In this document: positions 34,174 through 43,509 of the stretch, piece by piece | How the letters are laid out: the number at the start of each line of letters is the position of its first letter | Numbering within the stretch: position 1 is the stretch's first letter | Assembly: GCF_000176155.1 (NCBI RefSeq) | Contig: NZ_ACZO01000007.1 | Span: forward strand, 310,001-374,000 | From: Vibrio metschnikovii CIP 69.14 | GTDB lineage: Bacteria > Pseudomonadota > Gammaproteobacteria > Enterobacterales > Vibrionaceae | DNA: 64,000 nt | Direction of reading: 5' to 3' | The notes under the pieces: model-generated | Told to the model about the DNA's origin: nothing | Database searches by the model: none | Seen by the model: only the letters and a program-made list of their open reading frames with translations | Translations under genes and position numbers: made by a program

Positions 34174-35601
34174 ATGAAGAAATCACAAGTACTCGCCAAT
34201 ACCATTAAAAGTCAAATAGAACAGAACATTTGGCTCAGTGGAGAGAAGATTCCATCCATTAGAGCAGCGTGTCAACGCTATAAACTAAGTATTGAAACTG
34301 TACTTCAAGCCTACCAACAGCTAGAAGATCAAGGCTATGTGCGATCAAAACCTAAATCAGGTTATTTTGTTCTCCCTAGAAGAAATGAGCTAACCTCAGA
34401 GAACTCTACCCAAAAAGTGATAAAGCCGTACCCGGTTAAAATCAGTGATTTGTTATACGATGTCCTTCAGCGAGCCAAAGACCCGAGTATCATCCCATTC
34501 AGCTCTGCATTTCCAGACCCGGCTTTGTTTCCTCATCAAGCTCTATCACGTAGCTTAGCGAATGCCAGCCGACAAATGCTTGGTAATAGTATGTTAACTA
34601 ATTTACCTCCCGGTAGTAAAACGCTTCGCCGGCAAATAGCTCAACGCTATCAAGTGAGCGGGTTAAATGTATTGCCTGACGACATTGTCATTACTTCAGG
34701 AGCAATGGAAGCATTAAATCTATGTTTACAATCTTGTACTGAACCCGGTGATTTAGTCGCCATAGAATACCCTGCTTTTTATGGCGTATTACAAGTGATT
34801 GAAAGACTTAACCTAACGGCGGTTGAGATACCCACCGACCCTGAAAATGGAATCGATCTTGATGTATTAGAATCTGTGTTTGTCTCTATGGATATAAAAG
34901 CCTGCTGGTTCATGACAGAATCACAAAATCCGGTTGGTTATTCAATGAGTAATCATCGTAAAAAACGCTTAGCCGAGTTAGTTAATCAGCATGAGATCAC
35001 TATGATCGAAGATGATGTTTATCGTGAACTTTATGCAGGGAATCAAAGTTCATTGCCAGCTAAAGCTTATGATAAAGAAGGGAGCATCATGTTATGCGGT
35101 TCATTCTCAAAATCATTGTCACCTGGATTTAGAATTGGCTGGGTAGTCGCTGGTAACCATGCATTAAAAATACAACGCTTGCAGCATTTTTCGACACTTT
35201 CAAGCAGCATTCCAATTCAGCTCGGTTTATCCCATTACTTAACCTTTTATAGCTTTGACAATCATCTTAAAAAGCTACGTAAGATTTTGAATGACCGTAA
35301 AAAAAACCATATTGATTTATTGCAAACCTCTTTTCCAGCCAGTGTGATTATTCACAGAAATAAAGGTGGATATTTTATATGGATTGAACTTCCCGACAGT
35401 ATTTGTGTAGAAACACTTTATGAACAAGCCCTAGAGCACAACATATCCATTGCACCCGGGATTATATTTAGTAGCGATAAACGCTTCTCTCATCATATCC
35501 GACTCAACTGTTCATACGTGTGTGATGAAAAAATAGAGAAAGCCATTAAAACCCTTGGTACTCTCATTCGAACAATGGAAGTACAGACTCGAGCCAATTA
35601 A
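34174..35601 (+). CDS. MocR-type regulator (GntR plus aminotransferase domain), probable regulator of cydABX
   Basis: 475 residues. N-terminal GntR winged helix (KIPSIRAACQRYKLSIETVL, then SGYFVLPRR) and a class I aminotransferase domain with the PLP lysine in CGSFSKSLSPGFRIGW. Start ATG 34174 with AGAAGGG upstream; an adjacent TTG is less likely. It precedes cydA by 131 bp on the same strand, and both promoters share a motif, so it most likely controls cydABX and itself. The effector is unknown. Confidence 0.88.
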   Translation: MKKSQVLANTIKSQIEQNIWLSGEKIPSIRAACQRYKLSIETVLQAYQQLEDQGYVRSKPKSGYFVLPRRNELTSENSTQKVIKPYPVKISDLLYDVLQRAKDPSIIPFSSAFPDPALFPHQALSRSLANASRQMLGNSMLTNLPPGSKTLRRQIAQRYQVSGLNVLPDDIVITSGAMEALNLCLQSCTEPGDLVAIEYPAFYGVLQVIERLNLTAVEIPTDPENGIDLDVLESVFVSMDIKACWFMTESQNPVGYSMSNHRKKRLAELVNQHEITMIEDDVYRELYAGNQSSLPAKAYDKEGSIMLCGSFSKSLSPGFRIGWVVAGNHALKIQRLQHFSTLSSSIPIQLGLSHYLTFYSFDNHLKKLRKILNDRKKNHIDLLQTSFPASVIIHRNKGGYFIWIELPDSICVETLYEQALEHNISIAPGIIFSSDKRFSHHIRLNCSYVCDEKIEKAIKTLGTLIRTMEVQTRAN

Positions 35602-35616
35602 CTAAACATGCTCTCA

Positions 35617-35653
35617 GTTATTCTGTTCTGTTTTTTAACCATCAATCTGTTCT
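35617..35653 (+). promoter_or_regulatory. Repeat motif in the cydA promoter
   Basis: GTTATTCTGTTCTGTTTTTT at 35617-35636 resembles the motif at 34100. TCTGTTCT also occurs twice, at 35622-35629 and 35646-35653, 24 bp apart. Candidate MocR operator. Confidence 0.5.
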
Positions 35654-35732
35654 AGTTTAGTTTGCAATAACTGTGCTGAAATGCGCTCCAGTTCTTGATA
35701 TTAAGACCATCATAATGATGTTTGGAGCTTTA

Positions 35733-37319
35733 ATGATTGATGTTGTTGAATTATCACGCTTACAATTCGCGTTAACCGCCATGTTTCACTTTCTTTTCGT
35801 CCCGCTGACTATCGGAATGTCTTGCCTACTTGCCATTATGGAGTCGATCTATGTACTCACTGGCAAACAGATCTATCAAGATATGACTCGTTTTTGGGGT
35901 AAGCTATTTGGGATTAACTTTGCATTAGGTGTGACTACGGGGTTAACCATGGAGTTCCAGTTTGGTACTAACTGGTCTTACTATTCCCATTATGTAGGGG
36001 ATATTTTTGGTGCTCCTCTCGCGATTGAAGCACTGGTCGCTTTTTTCCTTGAATCAACTTTTGTCGGCCTGTTCTTTTTTGGCTGGGAACGTTTATCTCA
36101 ACGTCAACATTTAGTCGTAACTTGGCTGGTTGCTTTAGGTTCTAGCTTTTCAGCTCTATGGATTTTAGTTGCAAATGGTTGGATGCAAAACCCGATTGGA
36201 GCCGAGTTTAACTATCAAACCATGCGTATGGAAATGACCAGCTTTGCCGAAGTTGTGCTCAACCCTATAGCTCAGGTTAAATTTCTACATACGGTCACTT
36301 CTGCTTATACCTGTGGTGCGATGTTTATTCTTGGGGTGAGCTCTTACTACTTATTGAAAAATCGAGATGTCGCTTTTGCACGGCGTTCATTTGCAGTAGC
36401 GGCTTCTTTCGGTATGGCTTCGATAATTTCGGTCATCATACTGGGCGATGAATCTGGTTATAAACTGGGTGATGTTCAAAAAGTCAAGCTAGCAGCCATT
36501 GAAGCGGAATGGTACACCGAACCTGCACCTGCAGCGTTCACCATATTGGGGTTACCAAACCAACAAAAAGGCGAAACGCATTATGCAATAAAAATTCCCT
36601 ATCTGATGGGAATGATCGCCACTCGTTCTTTAGATAAACCAGTAATCGGACTTCATGATTTGCGATCTGAACATTTGGTTCGAATTCGTAATGGGATCAA
36701 GGCTTATGAACTGCTTGGACGCTTACGTGATGGAGATAAGTCTCACGAAACAGAGCAAGCATTTGATCAAAAAAAACAAGATCTCGGTTATGGTCTATTA
36801 CTTAAACGCTATACCGATACCGTTACCGATGCTACCGAACAACAAATCCAGCAAGCCGCGGATGATTCAATTCCAACAGTATGGCCACTTTTTTGGTCAT
36901 TTAGAATCATGGTTGGCTGCGGTTTTATCATGTTGTTTGTTTTTGGGGCTGCATTCATACAGGCGTATCGGCAAAAAATCACTCAAAAACCTTGGGTGTT
37001 AAAAGCCGCACTATGGTCTATTCCCCTACCTTGGATTGCTATAGAAGCGGGCTGGTTTGTCGCTGAATATGGTCGTCAACCTTGGGCAATCGGTGAAATT
37101 CTCCCTGTGGCAATTGCCGCATCCTCTCAACCGGTTGAAAACCTGATTACATCTCTTATCGTTATTCTCAGCCTGTACACTGTTTTCATAATCATTGAAG
37201 GATATCTGATGATCACCTTCGCTCGAAAGGGCCCAAGTAGCTTAAAAACTGGTCGTTATCATGATGAACAACAGCCAGCCTCACTTGAAGACAAACTAGC
37301 CTATCAAACACAACACTAG
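35733..37319 (+). CDS. cydA: Cytochrome bd ubiquinol oxidase subunit I
   Basis: Membrane quinol oxidase subunit carrying hemes b558, b595 and d. 528 residues, the E. coli length, with the N-terminal heme histidine in MFHFLFVP, a long Q-loop (about residues 240-370), and the quinol motif [15 protein letters not shown] at 35733 has GGAG 6 bases upstream (an open extension to 35673 is unsupported). Vibrios normally have a cydAB near tol-pal; this is probably an extra copy since it sits in a catabolic island with its own regulator. Confidence 0.94.
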   Translation: MIDVVELSRLQFALTAMFHFLFVPLTIGMSCLLAIMESIYVLTGKQIYQDMTRFWGKLFGINFALGVTTGLTMEFQFGTNWSYYSHYVGDIFGAPLAIEALVAFFLESTFVGLFFFGWERLSQRQHLVVTWLVALGSSFSALWILVANGWMQNPIGAEFNYQTMRMEMTSFAEVVLNPIAQVKFLHTVTSAYTCGAMFILGVSSYYLLKNRDVAFARRSFAVAASFGMASIISVIILGDESGYKLGDVQKVKLAAIEAEWYTEPAPAAFTILGLPNQQKGETHYAIKIPYLMGMIATRSLDKPVIGLHDLRSEHLVRIRNGIKAYELLGRLRDGDKSHETEQAFDQKKQDLGYGLLLKRYTDTVTDATEQQIQQAADDSIPTVWPLFWSFRIMVGCGFIMLFVFGAAFIQAYRQKITQKPWVLKAALWSIPLPWIAIEAGWFVAEYGRQPWAIGEILPVAIAASSQPVENLITSLIVILSLYTVFIIIEGYLMITFARKGPSSLKTGRYHDEQQPASLEDKLAYQTQH

Positions 37320-37331
37320 GAGAGATAACTC

Positions 37332-38468
37332 ATGTTTGAATACGACACTTTACGTTTGATCTGGTGGACTCTAATCGGTGTATTACTAATCGGTTTTATG
37401 GTGACCGACGGCTTTGATATGGGAGTGGGTGCTTTATTGCCTTTTCTTGGTAAAACAGAGTCGGATAGACGGGTGATGATCAACTCTATTGCTCCGCACT
37501 GGGACGGTAATCAAGTGTGGTTAATTACCGCAGGAGGAGCGTTATTTGCGGCTTGGCCACTGGTCTATGCGACCTCATTTTCAAGTCTATACGGCGCAAT
37601 GTATTTGACACTGATCGCGCTATGGTTACGCCCTCTAGCTCTTGAGTACCGAGCAAAGATAGACAGTTCAATATGGCGTAAGGTTTGCGATCTTTCAATT
37701 TCGTTCTCAGGTTTCCTTCCACCGATCTTATTTGGTGTGGCTTTTGGTAATTTACTGCAAGGATTACCTTTTTCACTCAATAACCTATTAATGGTTGATT
37801 ATCATGGATCGTTTATTCAATTATTTAATCCATTTAGCCTTTTGTGTGGTCTTGTTGGATTAGTCATGGCGCTACTACAAGGTAGTGCTTGGTTAATGAT
37901 GAAAACAACCAATAGACTCTATGAAAAAGCCCGGTTAGTTACACAAATCAGTGCGTTATGTACGGCTATTTTGTTAGTTATCGGAGGATTCATTGTGAAC
38001 AACATCGATGGCTATTTAATCATCAGTTCATTGGATCATCGCTCAGTGTCTAACCCATTAAATAAGGAAGCAATTATGGTTGTTGGGGCTTGGTTAACTA
38101 ACTTCGAGCTTTATCCTTGGATGTGGTTCGCGCCCATCGGCAGCGTCGTTATTTCATTATTGGCATTACTCAGTGCAAGATTAAAATTCGATGCTGTAGC
38201 ATTCATTAGTGCTAGTTTCATCAACGCCTGCATTATCTTAACCGCTGGGTTTGCAATGTTCCCTTTCATTATTCCATCAAGCTTTGACCCAAGCCACAGT
38301 CTAACCTTGTGGGATGCAACATCCAGTGAGCTGACCTTGAATATCATGACTGGTGTTGCGTTTGTTATGGTCCCTATCATTCTGTGTTATACCGCTTTCA
38401 GTTATCGAACTATGTTTGGGCGATTGGACAGTGAATACATTAAACGCAACAACCATTCGTTATATTAA
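37332..38468 (+). CDS. cydB: Cytochrome bd ubiquinol oxidase subunit II
   Basis: 378 residues with eight to nine membrane helices and the CydB N-terminus (DTLRLIWWTLIGVLLIGFMV then TDGFDMGVGALLPFLGKTE). It completes the bd oxidase core with CydA. Ribosome site AGGAGAGATAACTC; 12 bp after cydA. Confidence 0.95.
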   Translation: MFEYDTLRLIWWTLIGVLLIGFMVTDGFDMGVGALLPFLGKTESDRRVMINSIAPHWDGNQVWLITAGGALFAAWPLVYATSFSSLYGAMYLTLIALWLRPLALEYRAKIDSSIWRKVCDLSISFSGFLPPILFGVAFGNLLQGLPFSLNNLLMVDYHGSFIQLFNPFSLLCGLVGLVMALLQGSAWLMMKTTNRLYEKARLVTQISALCTAILLVIGGFIVNNIDGYLIISSLDHRSVSNPLNKEAIMVVGAWLTNFELYPWMWFAPIGSVVISLLALLSARLKFDAVAFISASFINACIILTAGFAMFPFIIPSSFDPSHSLTLWDATSSELTLNIMTGVAFVMVPIILCYTAFSYRTMFGRLDSEYIKRNNHSLY

Positions 38469-38484
38469 AAATTAAGGAATTTTT

Positions 38485-38586
38485 ATGTGGTATTTTATTT
38501 GGATATTGGGTTTATTTTTAGCCGCTTCATTCACTATTTGGCATGTGGTTAGGGTAGAAAAGAGTGATTCAGAAATTGAATCTTAG
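38485..38586 (+). CDS. cydX: Cytochrome bd oxidase small subunit CydX
   Basis: A 33-residue single-helix protein starting MWYFIWILGLFLAASFTI with a short charged tail (VEKSDSEIES). This is the CydX pattern: M-W-Y-F-x-W-x-L-G, then a conserved small-residue stretch. It follows cydB by 16 bp with AAGGAA upstream. CydX stabilises the bd oxidase. It is below usual gene-calling length limits. Confidence 0.9.
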   Translation: MWYFIWILGLFLAASFTIWHVVRVEKSDSEIES

Positions 38587-38657
38587 TGTGTCTCGTCGTT
38601 GCCGTACAAAAACACATCGTTTATAAAGTCAAACAATTAACTATTGGCCTCTCTACA

Positions 38658-38785
38658 TATATCCAAACTACTTGGAGTTGCAGGTAGGCGGCAAGTGGAT
38701 AAATCCCCATGATCATAGACAAACTATGTGATTTGGGTGAACGAACGCAGCCAACAGCTCTGCAGCTTAAAGTAGGAAGGATATA
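38658..38785. repeat. ERIC-type intergenic repeat, copy 3
   Basis: 128 bp, TATATCCAAACTACTTGGAG to TTAAAGTAGGAAGGATATA, with the ERIC core (AATCCCCATGATCATAGAC, GTGATTTGGGTGAACGAACG, CAGCCAAC). It separates cydX from kdgK. Nothing else is visible in 38587-39042 apart from the kdgK operator. Confidence 0.88.
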
Positions 38786-38957
38786 CATTTAATTTACCAC
38801 CAACCCTAATCAAGAATTCGCTTAATGCAACTCATCGAACCGCTTATCTATCCCTCAACCCAAGACGCAGAGACCAGTCCGTAACTTGATGATTGTGGAT
38901 TAAAAGGTCATATCACCCGAACTGATTTAACAAAAACGAAGATCTAACTCACAAATT

Positions 38958-38979
38958 AAATGAACCATCGTTTTAATTT
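38958..38979. promoter_or_regulatory. Candidate KdgR operator 3 (kdgK)
   Basis: AAATGAACCATCGTTTTAAT follows the KdgR pattern AAATGAAAC-n3-GTTTCATTT, 64 bp before kdgK. Confidence 0.65.
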
Positions 38980-39042
38980 TATTGTTTAGTATTTAAATAA
39001 TTGCCATACTGTCGTCAGAAAACATTGAGGAGTACTTCTATT

Positions 39043-39975
39043 ATGAAGGTGAATCGAGTCGCCATCATCGGCGAATGTATGGTAGAGCTGCAAAAAGTAG
39101 ATGGGCAACTAAAGCAAAGTTTTGGCGGCGATACGCTCAATACTGCGGTTTATCTTTCTCGTCTGACTCAGTCCTATGGCATCACGACATCTTATTTAAC
39201 AGGTCTTGGCATTGACCCGTTTAGTAAAGAAATGCTCCATAATTGGCAACAAGAGGGGATTAATACTGACCTAGTGCAAATCTCTGAGACTAAGCTACCG
39301 GGAATCTACGCTATTGAAACCACTCCTGAAGGGGAACGAAGTTTTTATTATTGGCGTCACGATTCCGCAGCTAAATATTGGCTGCGCGAGCATAAGCAGC
39401 TCAACCTTGCTCAAAAACTTAGCCAACATCAAGTCATTTATCTGAGCGGAATAAGCTTAGCCATTTTACCTGCCGATTGTCGTGATACTTTGATTGAGTT
39501 GCTGACATTGTGCCGTAAAGATGGCGTACAGATCGTTTTCGATAATAACTACCGCCCCGCCCTATGGAGTTCTGCCGAAGAGGCTCGTCATGCGTATGAA
39601 CGTATTCTGCGTCTGACCAACATTGCGTTTCTGACTTTTGATGATGAAAAGATGCTATATGGCGATACCTATGAACAACAAGCCATTGAACGAACACAAG
39701 CGTTTGCTGTGTCAGAAATTGTCATCAAGCGTGGCGCTGATGATTGCTATGTGGTGGTCGGCGATGACTGGTTTACCGTACCAAGCAGTGATGTTGACGT
39801 TAAAAAGATTATCGATACCACCGCCGCCGGGGATTCTTTCAGTGCTGGCTATTTAGCTAAACGTCTGACGGGGGGGAATCCTTTGCAATCAGCCATTGCC
39901 GGACACACCCTAGCTGGCGCTGTGATTCAGCATCGCGGCGCTATCATTACCCATAATGCTATGCCTAAACTATAA
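39043..39975 (+). CDS. kdgK: 2-dehydro-3-deoxygluconokinase KdgK
   Basis: PfkB-family kinase that phosphorylates KDG to KDPG with ATP. 310 residues; substrate end GECMVELQK and FGGDTLNTAVYLSRL, C-terminal catalytic motif DTTAAGDSFSAGYLA with the catalytic aspartate. ATG at 39043 has TGAGGAGT upstream. eda follows 10 bp later in the same operon. Confidence 0.94.
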   Translation: MKVNRVAIIGECMVELQKVDGQLKQSFGGDTLNTAVYLSRLTQSYGITTSYLTGLGIDPFSKEMLHNWQQEGINTDLVQISETKLPGIYAIETTPEGERSFYYWRHDSAAKYWLREHKQLNLAQKLSQHQVIYLSGISLAILPADCRDTLIELLTLCRKDGVQIVFDNNYRPALWSSAEEARHAYERILRLTNIAFLTFDDEKMLYGDTYEQQAIERTQAFAVSEIVIKRGADDCYVVVGDDWFTVPSSDVDVKKIIDTTAAGDSFSAGYLAKRLTGGNPLQSAIAGHTLAGAVIQHRGAIITHNAMPKL

Positions 39976-39985
39976 GGATTGAAAA

Positions 39986-40609
39986 ATGAAGACCCTGAAT
40001 GACCAATTGCAGCACATTAAAGTGATCCCCGTGATTGCAATCAAGGATGCCAATAAAGCCGTTAAATTAGCGCAAGTATTAATTGATAATGGGTTACCGT
40101 GTGCTGAAGTAACCTTTCGTACCGAGCAAGCGGCATTAGCCATGAAGAATATGCGTGAAGCCTTCCCGAAGATGTTGATTGCCGCTGGTACTGTTCTGAC
40201 AACGACACAAGTGGATCAAGCGATTGAGGCTGGTGTCGATTTTGTCGTTAGCCCAGGCTTTAATCCGACCACAGTAAAATATTGTCAACAACGTGGAATC
40301 ACCATAATTCCCGGAGTCAACACACCAAGTTTAGTTGAACAAGCCATGGAAATGGGTTTAAACACTCTGAAGTTTTTCCCTGCAGAGCCATCCGGCGGTA
40401 TTGGTATGCTGAAGGCACTAACCGCCGTATACCCTATTCACTTTATGCCAACGGGCGGTGTAAGCCCAAGTAATGTGAAAAACTACCTAGCAATTCCATC
40501 CGTACTGGCTTGCGGGGGAACTTGGATGGTCCCGAATGATCTGATTGACAATGAGCAATGGGATGAACTGGCGGCTTTAGTCAAAGAAGTAGCGACGATC
40601 ATCGCTTAA
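39986..40609 (+). CDS. eda: KDPG/KHG aldolase Eda
   Basis: Splits KDPG to pyruvate and glyceraldehyde-3-phosphate, the last step of the pathway. 207 residues with the class I Schiff-base lysine in LNTLKFFPAE, the general-base region AEVTFRT, and the phosphate loop PTGGVSPSN. Paired with kdgK as in many gammaproteobacteria. It may be a second eda copy dedicated to pectin use. Confidence 0.95.
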   Translation: MKTLNDQLQHIKVIPVIAIKDANKAVKLAQVLIDNGLPCAEVTFRTEQAALAMKNMREAFPKMLIAAGTVLTTTQVDQAIEAGVDFVVSPGFNPTTVKYCQQRGITIIPGVNTPSLVEQAMEMGLNTLKFFPAEPSGGIGMLKALTAVYPIHFMPTGGVSPSNVKNYLAIPSVLACGGTWMVPNDLIDNEQWDELAALVKEVATIIA

Positions 40610-40713
40610 TCGCTAACCCTTTACCAAAGATCAGCACTCTTTTTTATGTTCACTCTGAAACGAAAGTCGCCGTTAATACTGACTGAGAAACAGAGTTTTA
40701 GCATAGTTGCTCC

Positions 40714-40741
40714 TTGCCCATCAACCGATGGGCTTTTTTTA
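40714..40741 (+). terminator. Terminator of kdgK-eda
   Basis: GCCCATC AACC GATGGGC then TTTTTTT. Confidence 0.9.
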
Positions 40742-40814
40742 TCTTACCGCCTCTTTCTTACGACTCAGTCGTTACCTGTGTTGTGATAGCCGCCAACGCA
40801 ATATCTTCATCAAG

Positions 40815-40845
40815 CAAAAAGGCCAAATATAAATTTAGCCTTTTA
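40815..40845 (-). terminator. Terminator of the kdgM-pelX-mcp-pectinesterase operon
   Basis: GGCCAAAT ATAA ATTTAGCC (one G-U pair) flanked by A5 and T4; on the minus strand it is followed by TTTTTGC, about 40 bp after the pectinesterase gene. Confidence 0.7.
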
Positions 40846-40882
40846 TCTCAAGCAAAATCTGTAGGCTTAAGGGGACCTTAAC

Positions 40883-43447
40883 TCATTGCAACTGCTCAGC
40901 TAGGAGGGTCAACTGTGGATGACGACGAATTTCATCTAGCACAATCTCCACCACCATTTCGGCACCCTGACGCTGAAAATGGGTAGTATCTGGCTTTGAT
41001 AAGCTCCCAGTACGCTCTCGATAATACGGGTAGTGTTCTGGGTCAACGGCTAACCACAATGAACGCCAATCGCCGTATTCATTAGCGGCTGTTATCATCC
41101 GTTGCTGAATATCCAGCAGCGGTACTTGCTCTTTCTTTGCAGTATCTAACACGGTTTGATAGTAACTGCCGACATACTGGTAACCTTGCTGTTTATTTTG
41201 TCTTGTCTCATGTTGTTTGGGATTAATCGGCAGACCTGGTTGGTTTTTTATATCTCTCGCTCTTGGCACTGAGGTCAGTAATATGGCCTGTAACTGATGC
41301 CGCTGAGCAAACGTCAAATAGCGTTGTAGTGAATATTGAAAAGAGTACTCTTCAGCTCCATCCGGTGCCTGTAATTGTCCTTGTTGATCATTAGGATAAG
41401 TGCACAAATTAGCAATATCGATAGCTCCTCGGCTAATATCGGCGCCATTACATTTGGCATCATTGTGCCCAAATTGAATCAACAGATAATCTCCTTTTCG
41501 AACCATAGGCTCCAGATAGTCAAGCCAGCGGCCATTAATAAAATCACGAGAACTACGGCCTGATCGCGCTGCATTCACCACCATCAGAGTTTGATGATCT
41601 TCTAAACGTTCCGCTAATACCTGTCCCCAGCCCATTCTTGGATACACCTCAGGCTCATAATGTGCAGCGGTAGAATCACCGACAATAAATAAACGGGTTG
41701 AGGCCTTCTCAATACGCTCAGCTCTATCCGCTAAGGAAGTCGCTGTAGATAAATACTGTGAAATCGGACTGAGATCGATGATCGGACGGAACGACAAATC
41801 AGTTAAATAAACACTTGATGCCTGTCCGGTTGTGGTGTTGTAACCGCGATTGTGTACAACCTGCTGAATGAGAGTATTCATGACAACGTGATCGCTTGGT
41901 AGATAGCTGACAGGGTCTGGCTGAGATTCCACCGAACCCAGCATTTGTTGACGAAAGTGTTGATTAGCCTTTAACCACACCGAATAAGAAAAGGCAGGCA
42001 ATACTGAGCGTTGTCCTAAGAGTGCTGGCCCATCAATGCCTTCATGAATGGCAAGATTCGACACGATCAAATCAGAAAATGGATTAACGTGACCACGGGT
42101 CGTCTGATTAGACTGAGTCTCTACCACCAATGCGCTCAAACAAACGGAGCGTTTTTGATCACTATATAAACACGACTCACCACTTTGATCGTCCACACTC
42201 ACCAATAACGGCGGCGTCATACTCGCTATCGAGACCTTATAGTGACCTTGAAGATTAGTTTGCGTGACGGCGGTTTGCCCAATACTGTCTTGAATAGTGA
42301 CTAAAGCCGGAAACTGAATTTGCCGATGTAAGACTTCTCCTGCTAATTGACTTTGCTCGCCAAGAGAAAGCGTCGGTTGCCAGCCAGATAATATAGTGGT
42401 TGGCCGATAATGCTGGCGCATTTCTTTATTCAATTGCGGCCGTTTATCTTCGCCCCTTCCACCAGTTCCTCGACTGGAAAATTCCCAAAAACGTGAATCC
42501 TCGGGATAAAACCAAATCGTTTGTTGATCAATATCTTTACCGCTCATTTTATCCCAGCCATAAATATGATCGTCCATCTCACAATTGATAAATACCGCAT
42601 GACCAACCGCATTCGGATCCGCATAACGGCCATCAGCAAAGGTCGTCGTTGGATGCCAAGGCCGACCAAGGGCATAACTTTTTGCGGGGACACCCGTTTC
42701 TTTTTTCAAACGGCAGTCTTTGAAAACCAATCCGAAAGGTTGATCTATATTGGTTGCAGGAGCCGTGATGTAGCCATAAGAATTACCATGCTCAACATCT
42801 TTACGATTACGAGCAATGATATCGCTGTTAATGAATAACCCTGTACCATGACCAAATATAAAATCAATCGTGCCACTGATCTGAGATTGTTCAAAAACCG
42901 TGCGGCCACCTCGTAAATACAACGTATCTTGATAGCTCTTCAAACTGACGTTTTTGAACTGAGCCCGATCCGCATTTTTCGCGATCAGTAAAGCAACCGC
43001 CTGAGTATCACGGAGTTTACTCGGGTCATCATCGCGTTTTGCTTGATTTGCAATAAAATCAAACCCGTTTTCAATCGTCAAAGAACGGGCTTTAAAGTCA
43101 TGAGCATTGACCAACACCGTTCGACTCCCAGACGTACCATATTTTTTACCTTGATCATCCACCGTGCCATTTGCGGTTGTCGCGGTAATGATGGTGCGAT
43201 CTCTATCTTCACCGATCAAATAAACGTGATGCCGGTCAATAGATAATTTTTCTTGATAGACACCATTGCGGATATAAACCACATATGGAGAGTCGCCCGC
43301 TGGAGCATGGTTAATCGCTGCCTGAATTGAAGTAAAATCACCGTTTCCACTTTGATCAACAACAACATGATAAAGAGGCTGAGCCATTAACGCGCAGCCA
43401 TATACTAGCGTAGAGATTGCCCAAGCCAATTGAGATAATCGATTCAT
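40883..43447 (-). CDS. Exported pectin methylesterase (CE8) fused to rhamnogalacturonan acetylesterase (CE12)
   Basis: 854 residues, signal peptide 1-22 (WAISTLVYGCALMA). About residues 27-330 are a CE8 pectinesterase: GVYQEKL, QDTLYLRG, the catalytic Asp in TIDFIFGHG, and LGRPW. A linker region (about 340-580) follows, then a CE12 SGNH hydrolase: GDSTAAHYE, SGRSSRDFI, FGHNDAK and the D-x-x-H of PDTTHF. It would remove methyl groups from homogalacturonan and acetyl groups from rhamnogalacturonan before lyase attack. ATG at 43447 is used; a GTG two codons earlier is possible. Last gene of a leftward operon. Confidence 0.9.
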   Translation of the reverse strand: MNRLSQLAWAISTLVYGCALMAQPLYHVVVDQSGNGDFTSIQAAINHAPAGDSPYVVYIRNGVYQEKLSIDRHHVYLIGEDRDRTIITATTANGTVDDQGKKYGTSGSRTVLVNAHDFKARSLTIENGFDFIANQAKRDDDPSKLRDTQAVALLIAKNADRAQFKNVSLKSYQDTLYLRGGRTVFEQSQISGTIDFIFGHGTGLFINSDIIARNRKDVEHGNSYGYITAPATNIDQPFGLVFKDCRLKKETGVPAKSYALGRPWHPTTTFADGRYADPNAVGHAVFINCEMDDHIYGWDKMSGKDIDQQTIWFYPEDSRFWEFSSRGTGGRGEDKRPQLNKEMRQHYRPTTILSGWQPTLSLGEQSQLAGEVLHRQIQFPALVTIQDSIGQTAVTQTNLQGHYKVSIASMTPPLLVSVDDQSGESCLYSDQKRSVCLSALVVETQSNQTTRGHVNPFSDLIVSNLAIHEGIDGPALLGQRSVLPAFSYSVWLKANQHFRQQMLGSVESQPDPVSYLPSDHVVMNTLIQQVVHNRGYNTTTGQASSVYLTDLSFRPIIDLSPISQYLSTATSLADRAERIEKASTRLFIVGDSTAAHYEPEVYPRMGWGQVLAERLEDHQTLMVVNAARSGRSSRDFINGRWLDYLEPMVRKGDYLLIQFGHNDAKCNGADISRGAIDIANLCTYPNDQQGQLQAPDGAEEYSFQYSLQRYLTFAQRHQLQAILLTSVPRARDIKNQPGLPINPKQHETRQNKQQGYQYVGSYYQTVLDTAKKEQVPLLDIQQRMITAANEYGDWRSLWLAVDPEHYPYYRERTGSLSKPDTTHFQRQGAEMVVEIVLDEIRRHPQLTLLAEQLQ

Positions 43448-43509
43448 ACTCACCCTTATTATGATTGGATAGACACATGCGTAAGCACATCACACATTGC
43501 GTCTGATGA

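Noticed and set aside
35673..35732. 20-codon N-terminal extension of CydA
   Set aside because: No ribosome site, and the extension precedes the conserved CydA N-terminus; GGAG directly before 35733 decides the start.
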